Source of the DNA: Alteromonas indica
GTDB lineage: Bacteria; Pseudomonadota; Gammaproteobacteria; Enterobacterales; Alteromonadaceae
NCBI GenBank assembly: GCA_003056425.1
Contig: PYVY01000003.1
Span: 233,449 to 297,448, forward strand
Direction of reading: 5' to 3'
DNA length: 64,000 nucleotides
Shown: positions 1 through 10,013 of the stretch, piece by piece
Numbering within the stretch: position 1 is the first letter of the stretch
Layout: every line of letters begins with the position of its first letter
The notes under the pieces: generated by a model
Databases searched by the model: none
Seen by the model: the letters and a program-made list of their open reading frames with translations, nothing else
Told to the model about the DNA's origin: nothing
Position numbers and translations under genes: made by a program

Positions 1-149
1 GCAGGATTATAACAGTCGAATTCCACATAGCCCTGCCCGCGCACAAATTTAGGATAACCGTAACACTGTAGTTGCGCAGCACGAGCGCTTAGCTCATTCG
101 CCAGGTCGGCTTCATAACCGGCCCGACAATAGCCCAATAAACTAGCCAT
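1..149 (-). CDS. rlmM: RlmM, 23S rRNA 2'-O-ribose methyltransferase (N-terminal fragment, cut by window edge)
   Basis: The reverse strand reads MASLLGYCRAGYEADLANEL and continues to the window edge, about 49 codons. This matches the start of RlmM (YgdE), which 2'-O-methylates C2498 of 23S rRNA. The conserved N-terminal pattern is a short hydrophobic strand, then CRxGYExDLANEL, then a GYVEF strand ahead of a Cys-Tyr pair. The start codon overlaps the end of ygdD by 8 bases, so the two are probably translated together. The gcvA-ygdD-rlmM order is the one seen in enterobacteria and supports the call. The catalytic methyltransferase domain lies outside the window and cannot be checked. Confidence 0.85.
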   Translation of the reverse strand, partial: MASLLGYCRAGYEADLANELSARAAQLQCYGYPKFVRGQGYVEFDCYNP

Positions 150-513
150 TGGATGCGTCTCCTAACGATGCCACAATCAGCGCCAGCCACCCTATCATTA
201 AGGTAAGGCCCCCGAGTGGAGTAACCGGTCCCAGCCATGTCCACTGCGCCAGGGTCAACCCGTAAATACTGCCGCTAAACAATAGCGTACCAATTACAAA
301 ACAGATTTTTGCCACCCCCACCCAACGGTTACGCAACGGTAAAACACAAGCTAACAACAACGCCAGGCTATGGTACATCTGATATTGCACAGCGGTGGTA
401 AATGCCGCTAATGCCTCCGCGGTTAACTGCTGTTTTAGGCTATGGGTAGCCAGCGCCCCCAACATAACAGATAGCAGCGCGCCACTGGCGCCTGCCGCGA
501 TAAAGCCCTTCAT
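142..513 (-). CDS. ygdD: DUF423 family small inner-membrane protein (YgdD-like)
   Basis: A 123-residue, strongly hydrophobic protein with about four predicted membrane segments. It begins MKGFIAAGASGALLSVMLGA and carries the ALATHSLKQQL and YQMYHSLALLL stretches typical of DUF423 proteins. No biochemical role is established for the family. The start overlaps the stop of the upstream hydrolase as ATGA, and the end overlaps rlmM, so it sits inside one tightly packed operon. Length and neighbours (gcvA, rlmM) match the enterobacterial ygdD locus. Confidence 0.85.
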   Translation of the reverse strand: MKGFIAAGASGALLSVMLGALATHSLKQQLTAEALAAFTTAVQYQMYHSLALLLACVLPLRNRWVGVAKICFVIGTLLFSGSIYGLTLAQWTWLGPVTPLGGLTLMIGWLALIVASLGDASNG

Positions 514-1157
514 AAATTTACCTGCGTCGTATGGGTGTGTATAAACGAGGCTGCATACTCTGCAGCGCTTTGCATATTAGTCTGATAGGTATAACCACTG
601 GATTTTCGCGGTTTCAAGCTGTGATCGCCATCGGGTAGCCAGTTTACCTCCACAGTAGCGGCAAGTTTAAAGCCGGGTAATTCTGCGCGGGTGCCAAACG
701 TATCCCGCTCACCTTGTAAAATACAAACGGGCTTGTCAGGCTGCAACAAATGCGCGGTACGAAGCTTTTCAGGTTTCCCCGGGGGATGAAACGGATAGCC
801 AAACACTACGGCGCCGCGAGCCAGGCTATCGGGTAATAATAACGTGGCCATTCGGCCGCCCATGGACTTCCCGCCTATAAACAGTGGTAGGGCACAATAG
901 GTACTTTCAAGGTGCGCCAGTAGCGCACTAAAATGGCTAAGCAGCTTGTCGGCTTTCTCCGGCGGCCGGCGTTTACCGGTTTGCTGTATTGTTTGCATGT
1001 ATTCAAAATTGAAGCGCACTACCTCAATCCCGCGTTCACACAACAGGCTGCTCATGTGCTGCATAAAGTCAGACTGCATGGAGGCGCCGGCACCGTGGGC
1101 CAAAACTAGTCTGCTGTGCGCGGTGGCAGGGCTGTCTATAGTATAGTCAAATATCAT
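510..1157 (-). CDS. Alpha/beta hydrolase of the small predicted-hydrolase family (COG3571-like)
   Basis: A 215-residue soluble protein with an alpha/beta-hydrolase layout. The oxyanion loop LAHGAGASM is near residue 20, the nucleophile elbow GGKSMGGRMA near residue 95 has Ser as nucleophile, and the late His is in DGDHSLKPRK near residue 180. This short form resembles bacterial homologues of the TEX30/KANSL3 family, whose substrates are not known. The gene overlaps gcvA upstream by 11 bases and ygdD downstream by 4. It is an insertion into the usual gcvA-ygdD pair. The family is clear; the substrate is not. Confidence 0.8.
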   Translation of the reverse strand: MIFDYTIDSPATAHSRLVLAHGAGASMQSDFMQHMSSLLCERGIEVVRFNFEYMQTIQQTGKRRPPEKADKLLSHFSALLAHLESTYCALPLFIGGKSMGGRMATLLLPDSLARGAVVFGYPFHPPGKPEKLRTAHLLQPDKPVCILQGERDTFGTRAELPGFKLAATVEVNWLPDGDHSLKPRKSSGYTYQTNMQSAAEYAASFIHTHTTQVNL

Positions 1158-2046
1158 CTTGTTCTTCGTTCACCTGCGCCAATATCCATTCCCGAAAAGC
1201 CGCTATTTTACCTAACTCTGCCTGAGAATCATCACATACCACGTAAAAGGCATCGCGACTTTCTACCCGTTCGGAAAAGGGCATAATCAGCCGGCCAGCG
1301 TCAATTTCTGGGCGGGCCAGTATGGTGTTAGCCAACGCGATGCCCTGGCCCAGTGCAGCGGCTTGCAATACCAGCATAGAATGACTGAATACCGGCCCGT
1401 GGTTGACGTTTACGCCAGCCACACCTACCTGCTTCAACCAGGTTTTCCACGCTTCACGGCTGAGGTCATGCAATAGTACATGATGCTTTAAGTCAGCCAG
1501 ACTATTTAACGGTTTTGGGCCGCTAAATAAACTTGGGGCGCATAACGGAGTAAGGAATTCTTTGTGCAGTTTGTCTGCCTGTAGACCAGACCACCGCCCC
1601 TTACCGTAATAAATCGCTACATCAACATCGTCATTTAAAAAACCCTCGTCAAAATCGACGGCTTTGATGCGAACATCAATATCAGGGTGGGCAACGCTAA
1701 ATTTACTGATCCGCGGCACCAGCCACTGGGAGGCGAAGCTGGGGGGCATTGCCACGGTAATTGCGCCTTTGCTGCCCTTGGCCAACAACCGTTCAGTGGC
1801 TTCCTGCAAACTTTTAAAAATATCTTTAAGTTCTAAAAAGTATGCCTGCCCTTCTTCGGTCAGCAGCAAAGTACGATTGCGCCGAATAAACAGCTTCATC
1901 GATAAGTATTCTTCAAGCGCTTTAATTTGATGACTAACCGCCGCCTGGGTAACAAACAGTTCGTCGGCAGCACGGGTAAAGCTTAAATGACGCGCGGCGG
2001 CTTCAAATGCTTTGAGCGCATTTAGGGGGGGTAAACGACGTTGCAT
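1147..2046 (-). CDS. gcvA: LysR-type regulator, GcvA-like
   Basis: A 299-residue LysR regulator. The N-terminal winged helix starts RRLPPLNALKAFEAAARHLS and is followed by FTRAADELFVTQAAVSHQIK, the signature of the GcvA group. The remainder is a substrate-binding domain. In E. coli GcvA activates the glycine cleavage operon and a small RNA; the glycine cleavage genes are not in this window. The ATG at 2046 was chosen over one 24 bases upstream because AGGA lies six bases ahead of it and the protein then begins like known GcvA. It leads an overlapping operon with the hydrolase, ygdD and rlmM. Confidence 0.85.
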   Translation of the reverse strand: MQRRLPPLNALKAFEAAARHLSFTRAADELFVTQAAVSHQIKALEEYLSMKLFIRRNRTLLLTEEGQAYFLELKDIFKSLQEATERLLAKGSKGAITVAMPPSFASQWLVPRISKFSVAHPDIDVRIKAVDFDEGFLNDDVDVAIYYGKGRWSGLQADKLHKEFLTPLCAPSLFSGPKPLNSLADLKHHVLLHDLSREAWKTWLKQVGVAGVNVNHGPVFSHSMLVLQAAALGQGIALANTILARPEIDAGRLIMPFSERVESRDAFYVVCDDSQAELGKIAAFREWILAQVNEEQDDI

Positions 2047-2260
2047 AGGGCGTCCTGTTATTATGACCATTTGATTAATAAACGATTAGTTTTTCTAATC
2101 AACCAACCCTATATTTACTCGTTTTATTTTTAATCAAACACTGTTTAAAATTCACTCGCATTTCAACATAAGGCCGTATTAACAAATAGTTAATAACCTG
2201 CATTGTTAAATGCCTTAACAATTTTCGAACAAGATTTATATTAATTATATTAGGTGTAAA

Positions 2261-2533
2261 ATGAAAAAACTATCGTTATCTAGCATTATTGTTTCAGCGT
2301 TTGCGCTGCTGACTACCACCACTACAGTTTGTGCCAGCGAGCCCGCTGTTGAATTGGAGCTAAACATCGACTTCGCCCCTATCACCGTAACCACAGATAT
2401 CGTTAACGATATACAACAGGCCGTGCAATCTACGCTTACAGCCCAAAGCCAGCGCGCCCAATCTGCGCCATTACTGGCGTATCAAAATGAACAGAGTGAA
2501 AGGCCGGCGGCTACGGCTCAGCAAAGCGAATAA
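2261..2533 (+). CDS. Small exported protein of unknown function
   Basis: A 90-residue protein with a clear Sec signal peptide (MKKLSLSSIIVSAFALL, then a threonine run and a VCAS cleavage site near residue 25). The mature part is about 65 residues, acidic at first and rich in Gln, Ala and Ser toward the end, with no cysteine pair and no domain I recognise. It stands alone between gcvA and kdsA, with about 190 bases of AT-rich DNA ahead of it and a shared hairpin terminator after it. The signal peptide makes a real gene likely. Confidence 0.6.
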   Translation: MKKLSLSSIIVSAFALLTTTTTVCASEPAVELELNIDFAPITVTTDIVNDIQQAVQSTLTAQSQRAQSAPLLAYQNEQSERPAATAQQSE

Positions 2534-2554
2534 CCTGACTCATTTTCACCTGAT

Positions 2555-2586
2555 ACAAAACAGGCAAGCCATGCTTGCCTGTTCTC
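2555..2586. terminator. Bidirectional hairpin terminator between the small exported protein gene and kdsA
   Basis: An 11-base stem (AACAGGCAAGC at 2559-2569 pairing with 2573-2583) has a three-base loop. On the minus strand it ends in a TTTTG tract just beyond the kdsA operon. The plus-strand T tract is weaker. It lies between two convergent genes. Confidence 0.7.
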
Positions 2587-2637
2587 CCCGATAGCCCCAC
2601 TTTTAGATTGCCGAGCCAGATTTTACGCTTAGCGGAG

Positions 2638-3507
<870 letters not shown>

Positions 3508-3882
3508 TTAAAAAATTACAGCTTCTTTGGTAATCGCTACCCGTGCAATCAATACCAACCAGGTGAGCGCGCCAACAAAGCCAATCCAACGCATGGGTGC
3601 TGAACGCCCCCACTTAAGGGCAAATAGCCCCATTAAAATATACAAAATCAAGCCGGTGAATTTAAATGTCAGCCAGTCATTGATAAACGGCCATTGCGAG
3701 AGCAATGTGCACAACCACAACGCACTGGCGAGCAATACGGTGTCGATGACATGGGGCACAACTTTAAGCCACTTTTGGTGGCGCATGCCTGCGTCAGCCT
3801 GCAACAGGATAAACCGAAAGATAAACAGCAGTGCGCTGAGCGCCACGGCGGTTAAATGGATATGCTTTGCCATCATGTACAT
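3508..3882 (-). CDS. sirB2: SirB2-family inner-membrane protein
   Basis: A 124-residue membrane protein with about four hydrophobic segments. It begins with HIHLTAVALSALLFIFRF and contains RHQKWLKVVPHVIDTVLL, both characteristic of SirB2. The biochemical role of the family is unknown. It directly precedes kdsA with no gap and lies downstream of prmC, the enterobacterial order. AAGGC eight bases ahead of the first ATG supports the start given. The sirC gene found next to it in enterobacteria is absent. Confidence 0.85.
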   Translation of the reverse strand: MYMMAKHIHLTAVALSALLFIFRFILLQADAGMRHQKWLKVVPHVIDTVLLASALWLCTLLSQWPFINDWLTFKFTGLILYILMGLFALKWGRSAPMRWIGFVGALTWLVLIARVAITKEAVIF

Positions 3883-4016
3883 GGAGCGGTGCCTTTTATG
3901 TGTTGTTATAGATAATCAGGTTATTCAGACACTATACTGAAGGTAACTGGCGACCTGCAATGCCTGGTGCAATGTGTTTTACAATGAAAGCTATACCCGC
4001 TTAAACGTGATGCTGA

Positions 4017-4907
4017 TCATTGGGAGCGGCAGACAACCTGGCCCTTAGCGCACCATTGCCCGCCGCTAATCCGCGGCTGGCCGCTTAAATCATTTACGGT
4101 GGAAACGTGGATGAACCCAGCCTCTTGCAGCAGTGTTCTTACCGCAGGCCCCTGTGTATAGCCGTGCTCCAGTAGCAGCCATCCTTGGGCGGTAAGATAA
4201 TTACCGGCATGCTGCACAATGTATCGTATATCGTCCAGCCCATCGCTTCCGGCGGTAAGTGCTGAAGCCGGTTCAAAACGCACATCGCCCTGCTTAAGAT
4301 AGGGACTGAGATTTTCTACATAGGGCGGATTACTAACAAGCATGTCAAACTGCTGTCCCTGGATATTAGCAAACCAGCTACTTTGCAGTACTGTTACATT
4401 TGTCAGATTATTAGCCTGGGCATTGCTACTGGCCAACTCCACCGCTTCGGCAACCACGTCTATGGCGAGAATCTGACAGTCGGGACGTTCACTGGCGATG
4501 GCCAGGGCCACCGCGCCAGTGCCGGTGCCCAAGTCACATATTGTCGCAGGCCCGGTGGGTAAACGTAATAACGCTTGCTCAACCAGGGTTTCTGTATCCG
4601 GACGGGGAATCAAGGTGGCAGGAGATACCTGTAATGATAAGGACCAAAAGTCGCGCTGACCAGTGATATAGGCTACCGGCTTACCTTGGCCGCGTTGCGC
4701 TATATAACGCTGATATCGGTGCAGCTCAGTACTGCCTATTGCTTTATCGGGCCAGGTATACAGATAAGTGACTGTGCGCTGTAAAGCACTAGCCAACAGC
4801 ACCCGAGCGTCCAGTGCACTGGCGTCATTCTCGGGCAAAGCTGAGGTCAGCGTGGCGGTACCCCAGCTCAGTGCTTGTTGGATAGTTGTATCGGATGCTC
4901 TGGCCAC
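4017..4907 (-). CDS. prmC: Peptide chain release factor N5-glutamine methyltransferase
   Basis: PrmC (HemK) methylates the glutamine of the GGQ motif in release factors 1 and 2. The 296-residue protein has an N-terminal helical domain, then the AdoMet-binding loop DLGTGTGAVALA near residue 120 and the catalytic MLVSNPPYVENL motif near residue 185. The motif NPPY is the signature of amide-nitrogen methyltransferases. It lies three bases after prfA, which encodes its substrate, a pairing widely conserved in bacteria. Confidence 0.95.
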   Translation of the reverse strand: MARASDTTIQQALSWGTATLTSALPENDASALDARVLLASALQRTVTYLYTWPDKAIGSTELHRYQRYIAQRGQGKPVAYITGQRDFWSLSLQVSPATLIPRPDTETLVEQALLRLPTGPATICDLGTGTGAVALAIASERPDCQILAIDVVAEAVELASSNAQANNLTNVTVLQSSWFANIQGQQFDMLVSNPPYVENLSPYLKQGDVRFEPASALTAGSDGLDDIRYIVQHAGNYLTAQGWLLLEHGYTQGPAVRTLLQEAGFIHVSTVNDLSGQPRISGGQWCAKGQVVCRSQ

Positions 4908-4910
4908 ACC

Positions 4911-5996
4911 TTATTCGCCAGCCAGAGATGCCAGCAAGTCGGCCTGATGTTCTTGTCGAATAGGTTCCAGTAACTGGCTAAGATCGCCTTCGACTACTTC
5001 ATCTAAGCGGTATAACGTAAGGTTAATGCGATGGTCGGTGACCCGGCCCTGCGGAAAATTATAGGTACGGATACGCTCTGACCGGTCACCACTTCCCACC
5101 AGATTCCGGCGAGTGGTGGCTTCTTCCGAGGCGCGTTTTTCCTCTTCAATCCGGTTTAACCGTGCCTGCAAAACAGACATAGCTTTGGCCCGATTTTTAT
5201 GTTGTGAACGCTCATCCTGACATTCTACCACTAGCCCGGTAGGCATGTGCGTTATCCGGATAGCTGAATCGGTTTTGTTAACGTGCTGACCACCCGCCCC
5301 TGACGCGCGAAATGTATCGACTTTAAGATCTGCCGAGTTTATCTCAATGGCTTCTGACTCCGGAACTTCAGGTAATACCGCCACAGTACACGCCGACGTA
5401 TGTATGCGACCCTGAGATTCCGTCTCGGGTACGCGCTGAACCCGGTGGCCACCTGATTCAAATTTTAATATGCCATAGGCCCCTTCGCCCGACACATTGG
5501 CGATAACCTCTTTGAACCCGCCATGTTCGCCTTCATTAGCGCTGACCAGCTCTACTTTCCACCCGCGGGTTTCCGCGTATCGGCTGTACATCCGAAATAG
5601 ATCGCCGGCAAAAATAGCCGCTTCATCACCACCGGCGCCGGCACGAATTTCTAAGAAACAGCTATTGTCGTCGTTAGGATCTTTGGGTAACAGTAATATT
5701 TGTAGCTCATCTTCTAAGTGGGCTAACTCCGTTTTTGCCTGTTTTATTTCATCCTGCGCCATTTCACGCATTTCTGCGTCATCTTCTTCAAGCATTTCGT
5801 TCGCCGAAGCCAGGTTTTGCTCGGCTTGACGATAAGCATTAAAGCCTTTTACGACGTCTTCCAACTGGCTGTATTCTTTAGACAACGCCCGAAATTTATC
5901 CTGATTACCGATAACCTCTGGAGAGCTTAGCAACGCCTGCACTTCATCAAAGCGCTCGACCAGATTTTCCAGTTTAGCGACTACCGATTCTTTCAT
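4911..5996 (-). CDS. prfA: Peptide chain release factor 1
   Basis: RF1 reads UAA and UAG stop codons and triggers peptide release on the ribosome. The 361-residue protein has the GGQ peptidyl-transferase motif in [19 protein letters not shown] near residue 235, and the PxT-type tripeptide region lies in the [16 protein letters not shown] segment. Length matches E. coli RF1 (360). It sits between hemA (16 bases upstream) and prmC (three bases downstream), as in enterobacteria. Confidence 0.97.
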   Translation of the reverse strand: MKESVVAKLENLVERFDEVQALLSSPEVIGNQDKFRALSKEYSQLEDVVKGFNAYRQAEQNLASANEMLEEDDAEMREMAQDEIKQAKTELAHLEDELQILLLPKDPNDDNSCFLEIRAGAGGDEAAIFAGDLFRMYSRYAETRGWKVELVSANEGEHGGFKEVIANVSGEGAYGILKFESGGHRVQRVPETESQGRIHTSACTVAVLPEVPESEAIEINSADLKVDTFRASGAGGQHVNKTDSAIRITHMPTGLVVECQDERSQHKNRAKAMSVLQARLNRIEEEKRASEEATTRRNLVGSGDRSERIRTYNFPQGRVTDHRINLTLYRLDEVVEGDLSQLLEPIRQEHQADLLASLAGE

Positions 5997-6011
5997 ATGT
6001 TTTATTCTACC

Positions 6012-7286
6012 TTAGTCTTCTTGGCGCTGATTTTGCGGGCCGTCAAGCTCCAGAGAATGGCTCAGCCACTGAGTCAGCGTAGTATCATTTTGCGTGGCGG
6101 CATCCCGCAGCATTCTGGTGGGCCCGTGCATTAATGAATTCGTTAATTTGTAAGCCAGTTCTTTTATTATTTCTTCTGCCTGTTTGCCATCAGCCAGTTG
6201 GTTCAGTGCTTTTTCCACCAGTTCATCGCGCTGGTTAGCCCCGTGCGCACGGTATTGACGGACCAAATCTATCGATTGCTGGGCCTGTTTCCAATTCACA
6301 TAAACATCTATTTGTGAGTCAATGATGGCTTCAGCTTCGCGGGCGGCTTCTTCCCGGGAGGCTAAATTTTGCTCCACAATATGTTGTAGATCATCCACGG
6401 TATATAAGTAGGCGTCGCCGAGTTCATTAACCTCAGATTCGATATCCCGGGGAACCGCCAAGTCCACCAAAAACATCGGCATATTGCGTCTTTTACGCAA
6501 GGCTCGCTCTACCATACCTTTGCCAATCAATGGCAACTGACTTGCGGTGGAGCTTATCACAATATCGAAACTGTGTAGCTGCTCAGGCACCTGGGATAAT
6601 GTCAACACATCCGCATTGAGGGTCTCGGCTAACGCCTGGGCCCGCGCAACGGTGCGGTTTGCCACGCAGATTCGCTCCACGCCTTGTTCTTTCAAATGAC
6701 GGGCTACCAGTTCAATAGTTTCACCGGCACCGACTAATAATACCGAACGTTTGGGTAATGCAGAGAAGATGTGTTTGGCTAGCTGCACGGCAGCAAAAGC
6801 TACCGATACAGCATTAGCCCCTATCTCGGTTTCGGTCCGTACTCGCTTAGCTACAGCAAAGGTGTGCTGAAATAAACGTTCGAACTCCGCGTTGATAGTG
6901 CCAGAGTGGCGGGCATCGTTAAACGCTTGTTTAACCTGCCCAAAGATTTGCGGCTCACCGAGAATCAGAGAGTCCAGGCCACTGGCCACACGCATAATAT
7001 GGCGAATAGCGTCTTCCTGTTCAAACTGATAGCTGTGGCTGGAGATGGTATTGACATCTATGCGGTGAAAATCTGCCAACCAGTTTATTAGTCGTGCCTG
7101 CGGCTCATTCCCGTTGACATAAATCTCCGTGCGGTTGCAGGTAGAGACAATGACCGACTCGTCCACGCCAGCATGCTGCTTGAGTGACGATAGCGCAGCC
7201 ACCAGAGAATCTGGTGTAAAAGCGACTTTTTCACGCAAGGCAACAGGGGCAGTTTTGTGGTTAATCCCGAGGGCTAGTAAGGTCAT
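6012..7286 (-). CDS. hemA: Glutamyl-tRNA reductase
   Basis: HemA reduces glutamyl-tRNA to glutamate semialdehyde, the first step of tetrapyrrole synthesis. The protein starts MTLLALGINHKTAPVALREK, has the catalytic cysteine in VSTCNRTEIYV near residue 50, the NADPH-binding loop in VLLVGAGETIELVARHL, and a C-terminal dimerisation helix. The ATG at 7286 is preferred because it gives the usual family N-terminus; another ATG lies six bases upstream. Neither has a clear ribosome site. It is the first gene of the leftward operon and diverges from lolB, as in E. coli. Confidence 0.95.
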   Translation of the reverse strand: MTLLALGINHKTAPVALREKVAFTPDSLVAALSSLKQHAGVDESVIVSTCNRTEIYVNGNEPQARLINWLADFHRIDVNTISSHSYQFEQEDAIRHIMRVASGLDSLILGEPQIFGQVKQAFNDARHSGTINAEFERLFQHTFAVAKRVRTETEIGANAVSVAFAAVQLAKHIFSALPKRSVLLVGAGETIELVARHLKEQGVERICVANRTVARAQALAETLNADVLTLSQVPEQLHSFDIVISSTASQLPLIGKGMVERALRKRRNMPMFLVDLAVPRDIESEVNELGDAYLYTVDDLQHIVEQNLASREEAAREAEAIIDSQIDVYVNWKQAQQSIDLVRQYRAHGANQRDELVEKALNQLADGKQAEEIIKELAYKLTNSLMHGPTRMLRDAATQNDTTLTQWLSHSLELDGPQNQRQED

Positions 7287-7404
7287 TAACATTCATGTGG
7301 CGACTTCGGAGCGGCATTGTACGAAAAACCCAAAATTATTGAAAGTGTTCAGGTAACTGTGTTCCTATATAATGTTCCAATCAGATCAATCGATTTTTTA
7401 TTTT

Positions 7405-8013
7405 ATGCGATTACGCTTATTATTCTGCAGCGCGCTGCTTTCCTTATTATACGGTTGTTCCAGCCTACCTGATGGCCCTGAGCGGCGGGTTGATTTACCC
7501 GAACAACTGCAGGCTTTACAGCAGGTAAATAAGTGGAAAATACAGGGAAAAATGGCGTTAAGAGCCAACGAACAAGCTATAAGCGCAACGTTAGTATGGC
7601 GCAATAGCCCCGAGGCGTTTCATTTCAGACTGACCAATTTATTGGGCATTACTTTAATTAACATGCGCTATGCTGATGACGTAGCCAGCCTGGAAGCCGA
7701 TGGCGAAACCTATACACATGCCGACCCGCAAGCCCTGATCAAACAAACTACCGGCTGGGATTTACCGGTAAACCAATTGCTTAACTGGGTAAAGGGATTG
7801 CCGGGTGCTACTGATAACTATACGCTTAATAACAAAGACTTGCTGGCTACACTGGTACCAGGCGACTGTACCGGGTGCGGCAACTGGGAAGTGAGTTATG
7901 CTAACTATGGGTTGGTGGGAGAAACCTGGTTACCGCATTCTCTGCTGTTAACCGATATTAAGCAGCCCAATACTTTTATTAAATTTCGTATCGACAGATG
8001 GACATTGCTGTAA
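7405..8013 (+). CDS. lolB: Outer-membrane lipoprotein chaperone/receptor LolB
   Basis: LolB receives lipoproteins from LolA and inserts them in the outer membrane. The protein begins MRLRLLFCSALLSLLYGCSS, a lipoprotein signal with an LYGC lipobox that makes the Cys the mature first residue. Downstream elements typical of LolB are NKWKIQGKMALR, HFRLTNLLGITL and LLNWVKGLPG. A longer reading from 7372 adds eleven residues before the signal and seems less likely, but neither start has a good ribosome site. It diverges from hemA. Its stop overlaps the ispE start as TAATG. Confidence 0.88.
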   Translation: MRLRLLFCSALLSLLYGCSSLPDGPERRVDLPEQLQALQQVNKWKIQGKMALRANEQAISATLVWRNSPEAFHFRLTNLLGITLINMRYADDVASLEADGETYTHADPQALIKQTTGWDLPVNQLLNWVKGLPGATDNYTLNNKDLLATLVPGDCTGCGNWEVSYANYGLVGETWLPHSLLLTDIKQPNTFIKFRIDRWTLL

Positions 8014-8888
8014 TGCCTGCAGATTCTACCCCAACCTGGTGGCCCAGCCCGGCCAAGCTTAATTTATTTCTGCATGTGACCGGGCGCTATGATAATGGCT
8101 ACCATCATTTACAAAGTGTTTTTCAAATGCTGGACCAAGGCGATCGGTTGGCGTTTGAGGTTACCGATGATTCCTCTATAACCCTGGCCACCCCGTTGCC
8201 GGGTGTGCCGGCCCAGGATAATTTGGTTATTAAAGCCGCCCGGCTATTACAACGCTTCACGCAGTGCCCGCAAGGTTGCGTTATTACGCTGGATAAACAG
8301 TTACCGATGGGCGGAGGAATTGGCGGGGGGTCATCTAATGCAGCGACCACTTTGGTGGTACTAAATTATTTATGGGGTTGTGGGCTCAATGATGACGCAT
8401 TGGCCCTATTAGGTTTGCAGCTTGGCGCAGATGTGCCTGTTTTTATTTATGGAAATACAGCTTTTGCTGAAGGCGTAGGTGAACAATTAACGCCGATAAC
8501 CGTTGCTCCGGCATGCTATTTAGTCGTTAACCCAGGCGTTCATGTGAGCACACCAGCAGTTTTTAGTGAGCCTGAGTTGCCGCGGAATACGCCAAAAATC
8601 GGCTTATCAGACTACGTGTTTGAAAAAACTCACAACGATTGTCAGCAAATTGTCTGTAATCGCCATCCCGAAGTTGCAAAATTATTACAGTGGTTGGTAC
8701 ACTACGCACCGTCGCGGATGACGGGCACAGGGGCGTGCGTGTTTGCCACTTTCAGTAACGAAGATGCCGCCCGGAAAGTACAGGCAAAATTGCCCGCTAA
8801 CTGGAGCAGCTTTGTGGCCAAGGGTGTTGCCCAATCGCCATTAAAACGACAACTACATGATGTGTACGCAGCTCCGGACAGACATTAA
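8013..8888 (+). CDS. ispE: 4-diphosphocytidyl-2-C-methyl-D-erythritol kinase
   Basis: IspE phosphorylates CDP-methylerythritol in the MEP isoprenoid pathway. The GHMP-kinase landmarks are WPSPAKLNLFLHVTGRYDNG at the N-terminus, the ATP-binding LPMGGGIGGGSSNAAT near residue 100, and the C-terminal SRMTGTGACVFA. The start at 8013 overlaps the lolB stop; an in-frame ATG at 7998 is the alternative. At about 291 residues it has the usual length. It is followed at once by tRNA-Gln and prs, a conserved gammaproteobacterial arrangement. Confidence 0.95.
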   Translation: MPADSTPTWWPSPAKLNLFLHVTGRYDNGYHHLQSVFQMLDQGDRLAFEVTDDSSITLATPLPGVPAQDNLVIKAARLLQRFTQCPQGCVITLDKQLPMGGGIGGGSSNAATTLVVLNYLWGCGLNDDALALLGLQLGADVPVFIYGNTAFAEGVGEQLTPITVAPACYLVVNPGVHVSTPAVFSEPELPRNTPKIGLSDYVFEKTHNDCQQIVCNRHPEVAKLLQWLVHYAPSRMTGTGACVFATFSNEDAARKVQAKLPANWSSFVAKGVAQSPLKRQLHDVYAAPDRH

Positions 8889-8895
8889 TTATTAT

Positions 8896-8971
8896 TGGGG
8901 TATAGCCAAGTTGGTAAGGCAGCGGGTTTTGATCCCGTTATTCGTTGGTTCGAGTCCAGCTACCCCAGCCA
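8896..8971 (+). tRNA. tRNA-Gln (TTG anticodon)
   Basis: A 76-base cloverleaf with acceptor arms TGGGGTA/TACCCCA, anticodon loop TTTTGAT giving TTG, a TTCGAGT T-loop and an encoded CCA end. The sequence is identical to the three tRNA-Gln genes at 28 kb. It lies between ispE and prs and is probably cut out of their shared transcript. Confidence 0.97.
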
Positions 8972-9002
8972 CCTCTACTATCAACGCACTGAGGAAACAC
9001 TT

Positions 9003-9950
9003 GTGCCAGATATGAAGCTCTTTGCAGGTAATGCCGTACCAGAACTTGCCCAGAAAGTTGCCGATCGTCTCTATACCAAGCTTGGAAACGCCAGCGTTGG
9101 CCGCTTCAGTGACGGTGAAATCAGCGTCGAAATACATGAAAACGTCCGTGGTTCGGACGTTTTTATTATCCAGTCTACTTGCGCGCCTACTAACGATAAC
9201 CTGATGGAGCTCATTGTTATGATTGACGCCCTTCGCCGTGCATCGGCAGGACGTATCACAGCAGTTATGCCCTACTTTGGTTATGCTCGACAGGATCGCC
9301 GTGTGCGGTCTGCCCGGGTGCCGATTACTGCAAAAGTGGTTGCTGATTTCCTGTCTAATGTTGGGGTTGACCGCGTATTGACTATCGACCTTCACGCCGA
9401 GCAAATTCAGGGCTTCTTTGATGTACCTGTAGATAACGCATTCGGTACGCCTATTCTGTTAGCCGACATGATGCGGCGCGACTTTGTGTCGCCAGTCGTG
9501 GTATCGCCGGATATTGGCGGTGTAGTGCGGGCGCGGGCCACAGCAAAACTGATGAACGATACCGATTTGGCTATTATCGATAAGCGCCGCCCCAAAGCAA
9601 ATGTTGCTCAGGTGATGAATATTATTGGTGATGTGAAAGACCGAGATTGTATTATTGTGGATGACATGATTGATACCGGTGGTACGTTAGCCAAAGCAGC
9701 AGAAGCGCTGAAAAGCCATGGGGCGCGTAAAGTATATGCCTACGCCACTCATGCGATTTTCTCTGGTAATGCGGCAAAGAATATTCGCGAATCGGTTATC
9801 GATGAGATTATTGTTACTGACAGTATCCCGCTGAGTGATGATATGCGCGCAATTGAAAAAGTGAAGCAACTGACGTTGTCAGAAATGCTGGCTGAAACCA
9901 TCCGCCGCATTAGCAATGAAGAATCTATCTCTGCAATGTTTGAATATTAA
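9003..9950 (+). CDS. prs: Ribose-phosphate pyrophosphokinase
   Basis: Prs makes PRPP from ribose 5-phosphate and ATP, feeding purine, pyrimidine, histidine, tryptophan and NAD synthesis. The 315-residue protein starts at GTG ([17 protein letters not shown], matching E. coli [17 protein letters not shown]). It has the [16 protein letters not shown] flexible loop, the [11 protein letters not shown] region and the PRPP-binding [19 protein letters not shown] motif. Open reading extends upstream through the tRNA, but homology begins at this GTG. A strong terminator follows 20 bases downstream, then array A. Confidence 0.97.
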   Translation: MPDMKLFAGNAVPELAQKVADRLYTKLGNASVGRFSDGEISVEIHENVRGSDVFIIQSTCAPTNDNLMELIVMIDALRRASAGRITAVMPYFGYARQDRRVRSARVPITAKVVADFLSNVGVDRVLTIDLHAEQIQGFFDVPVDNAFGTPILLADMMRRDFVSPVVVSPDIGGVVRARATAKLMNDTDLAIIDKRRPKANVAQVMNIIGDVKDRDCIIVDDMIDTGGTLAKAAEALKSHGARKVYAYATHAIFSGNAAKNIRESVIDEIIVTDSIPLSDDMRAIEKVKQLTLSEMLAETIRRISNEESISAMFEY

Positions 9951-9968
9951 ACCCGTTGAGGTTTTACC

Positions 9969-9995
9969 AAGGCGGCTATAAAAGCCGCCTTTTTT
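9969..9995 (+). terminator. Rho-independent terminator after prs
   Basis: A stem AAGGCGGCT/AGCCGCCTT with a short loop and a run of six T. It separates the lolB-ispE-tRNA-prs unit from array A. Confidence 0.9.
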
Positions 9996-10013
9996 GTGAC
10001 TGTATTTTTTTAC

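Noticed and set aside
3527..3940. 137-codon plus-strand open frame opposite sirB2
   Set aside because: It is fully antisense to a conserved membrane protein gene, which explains its length.
8892..9404. 170-codon minus-strand open frame across tRNA-Gln and prs
   Set aside because: It is antisense to a tRNA and to the highly conserved start of prs.
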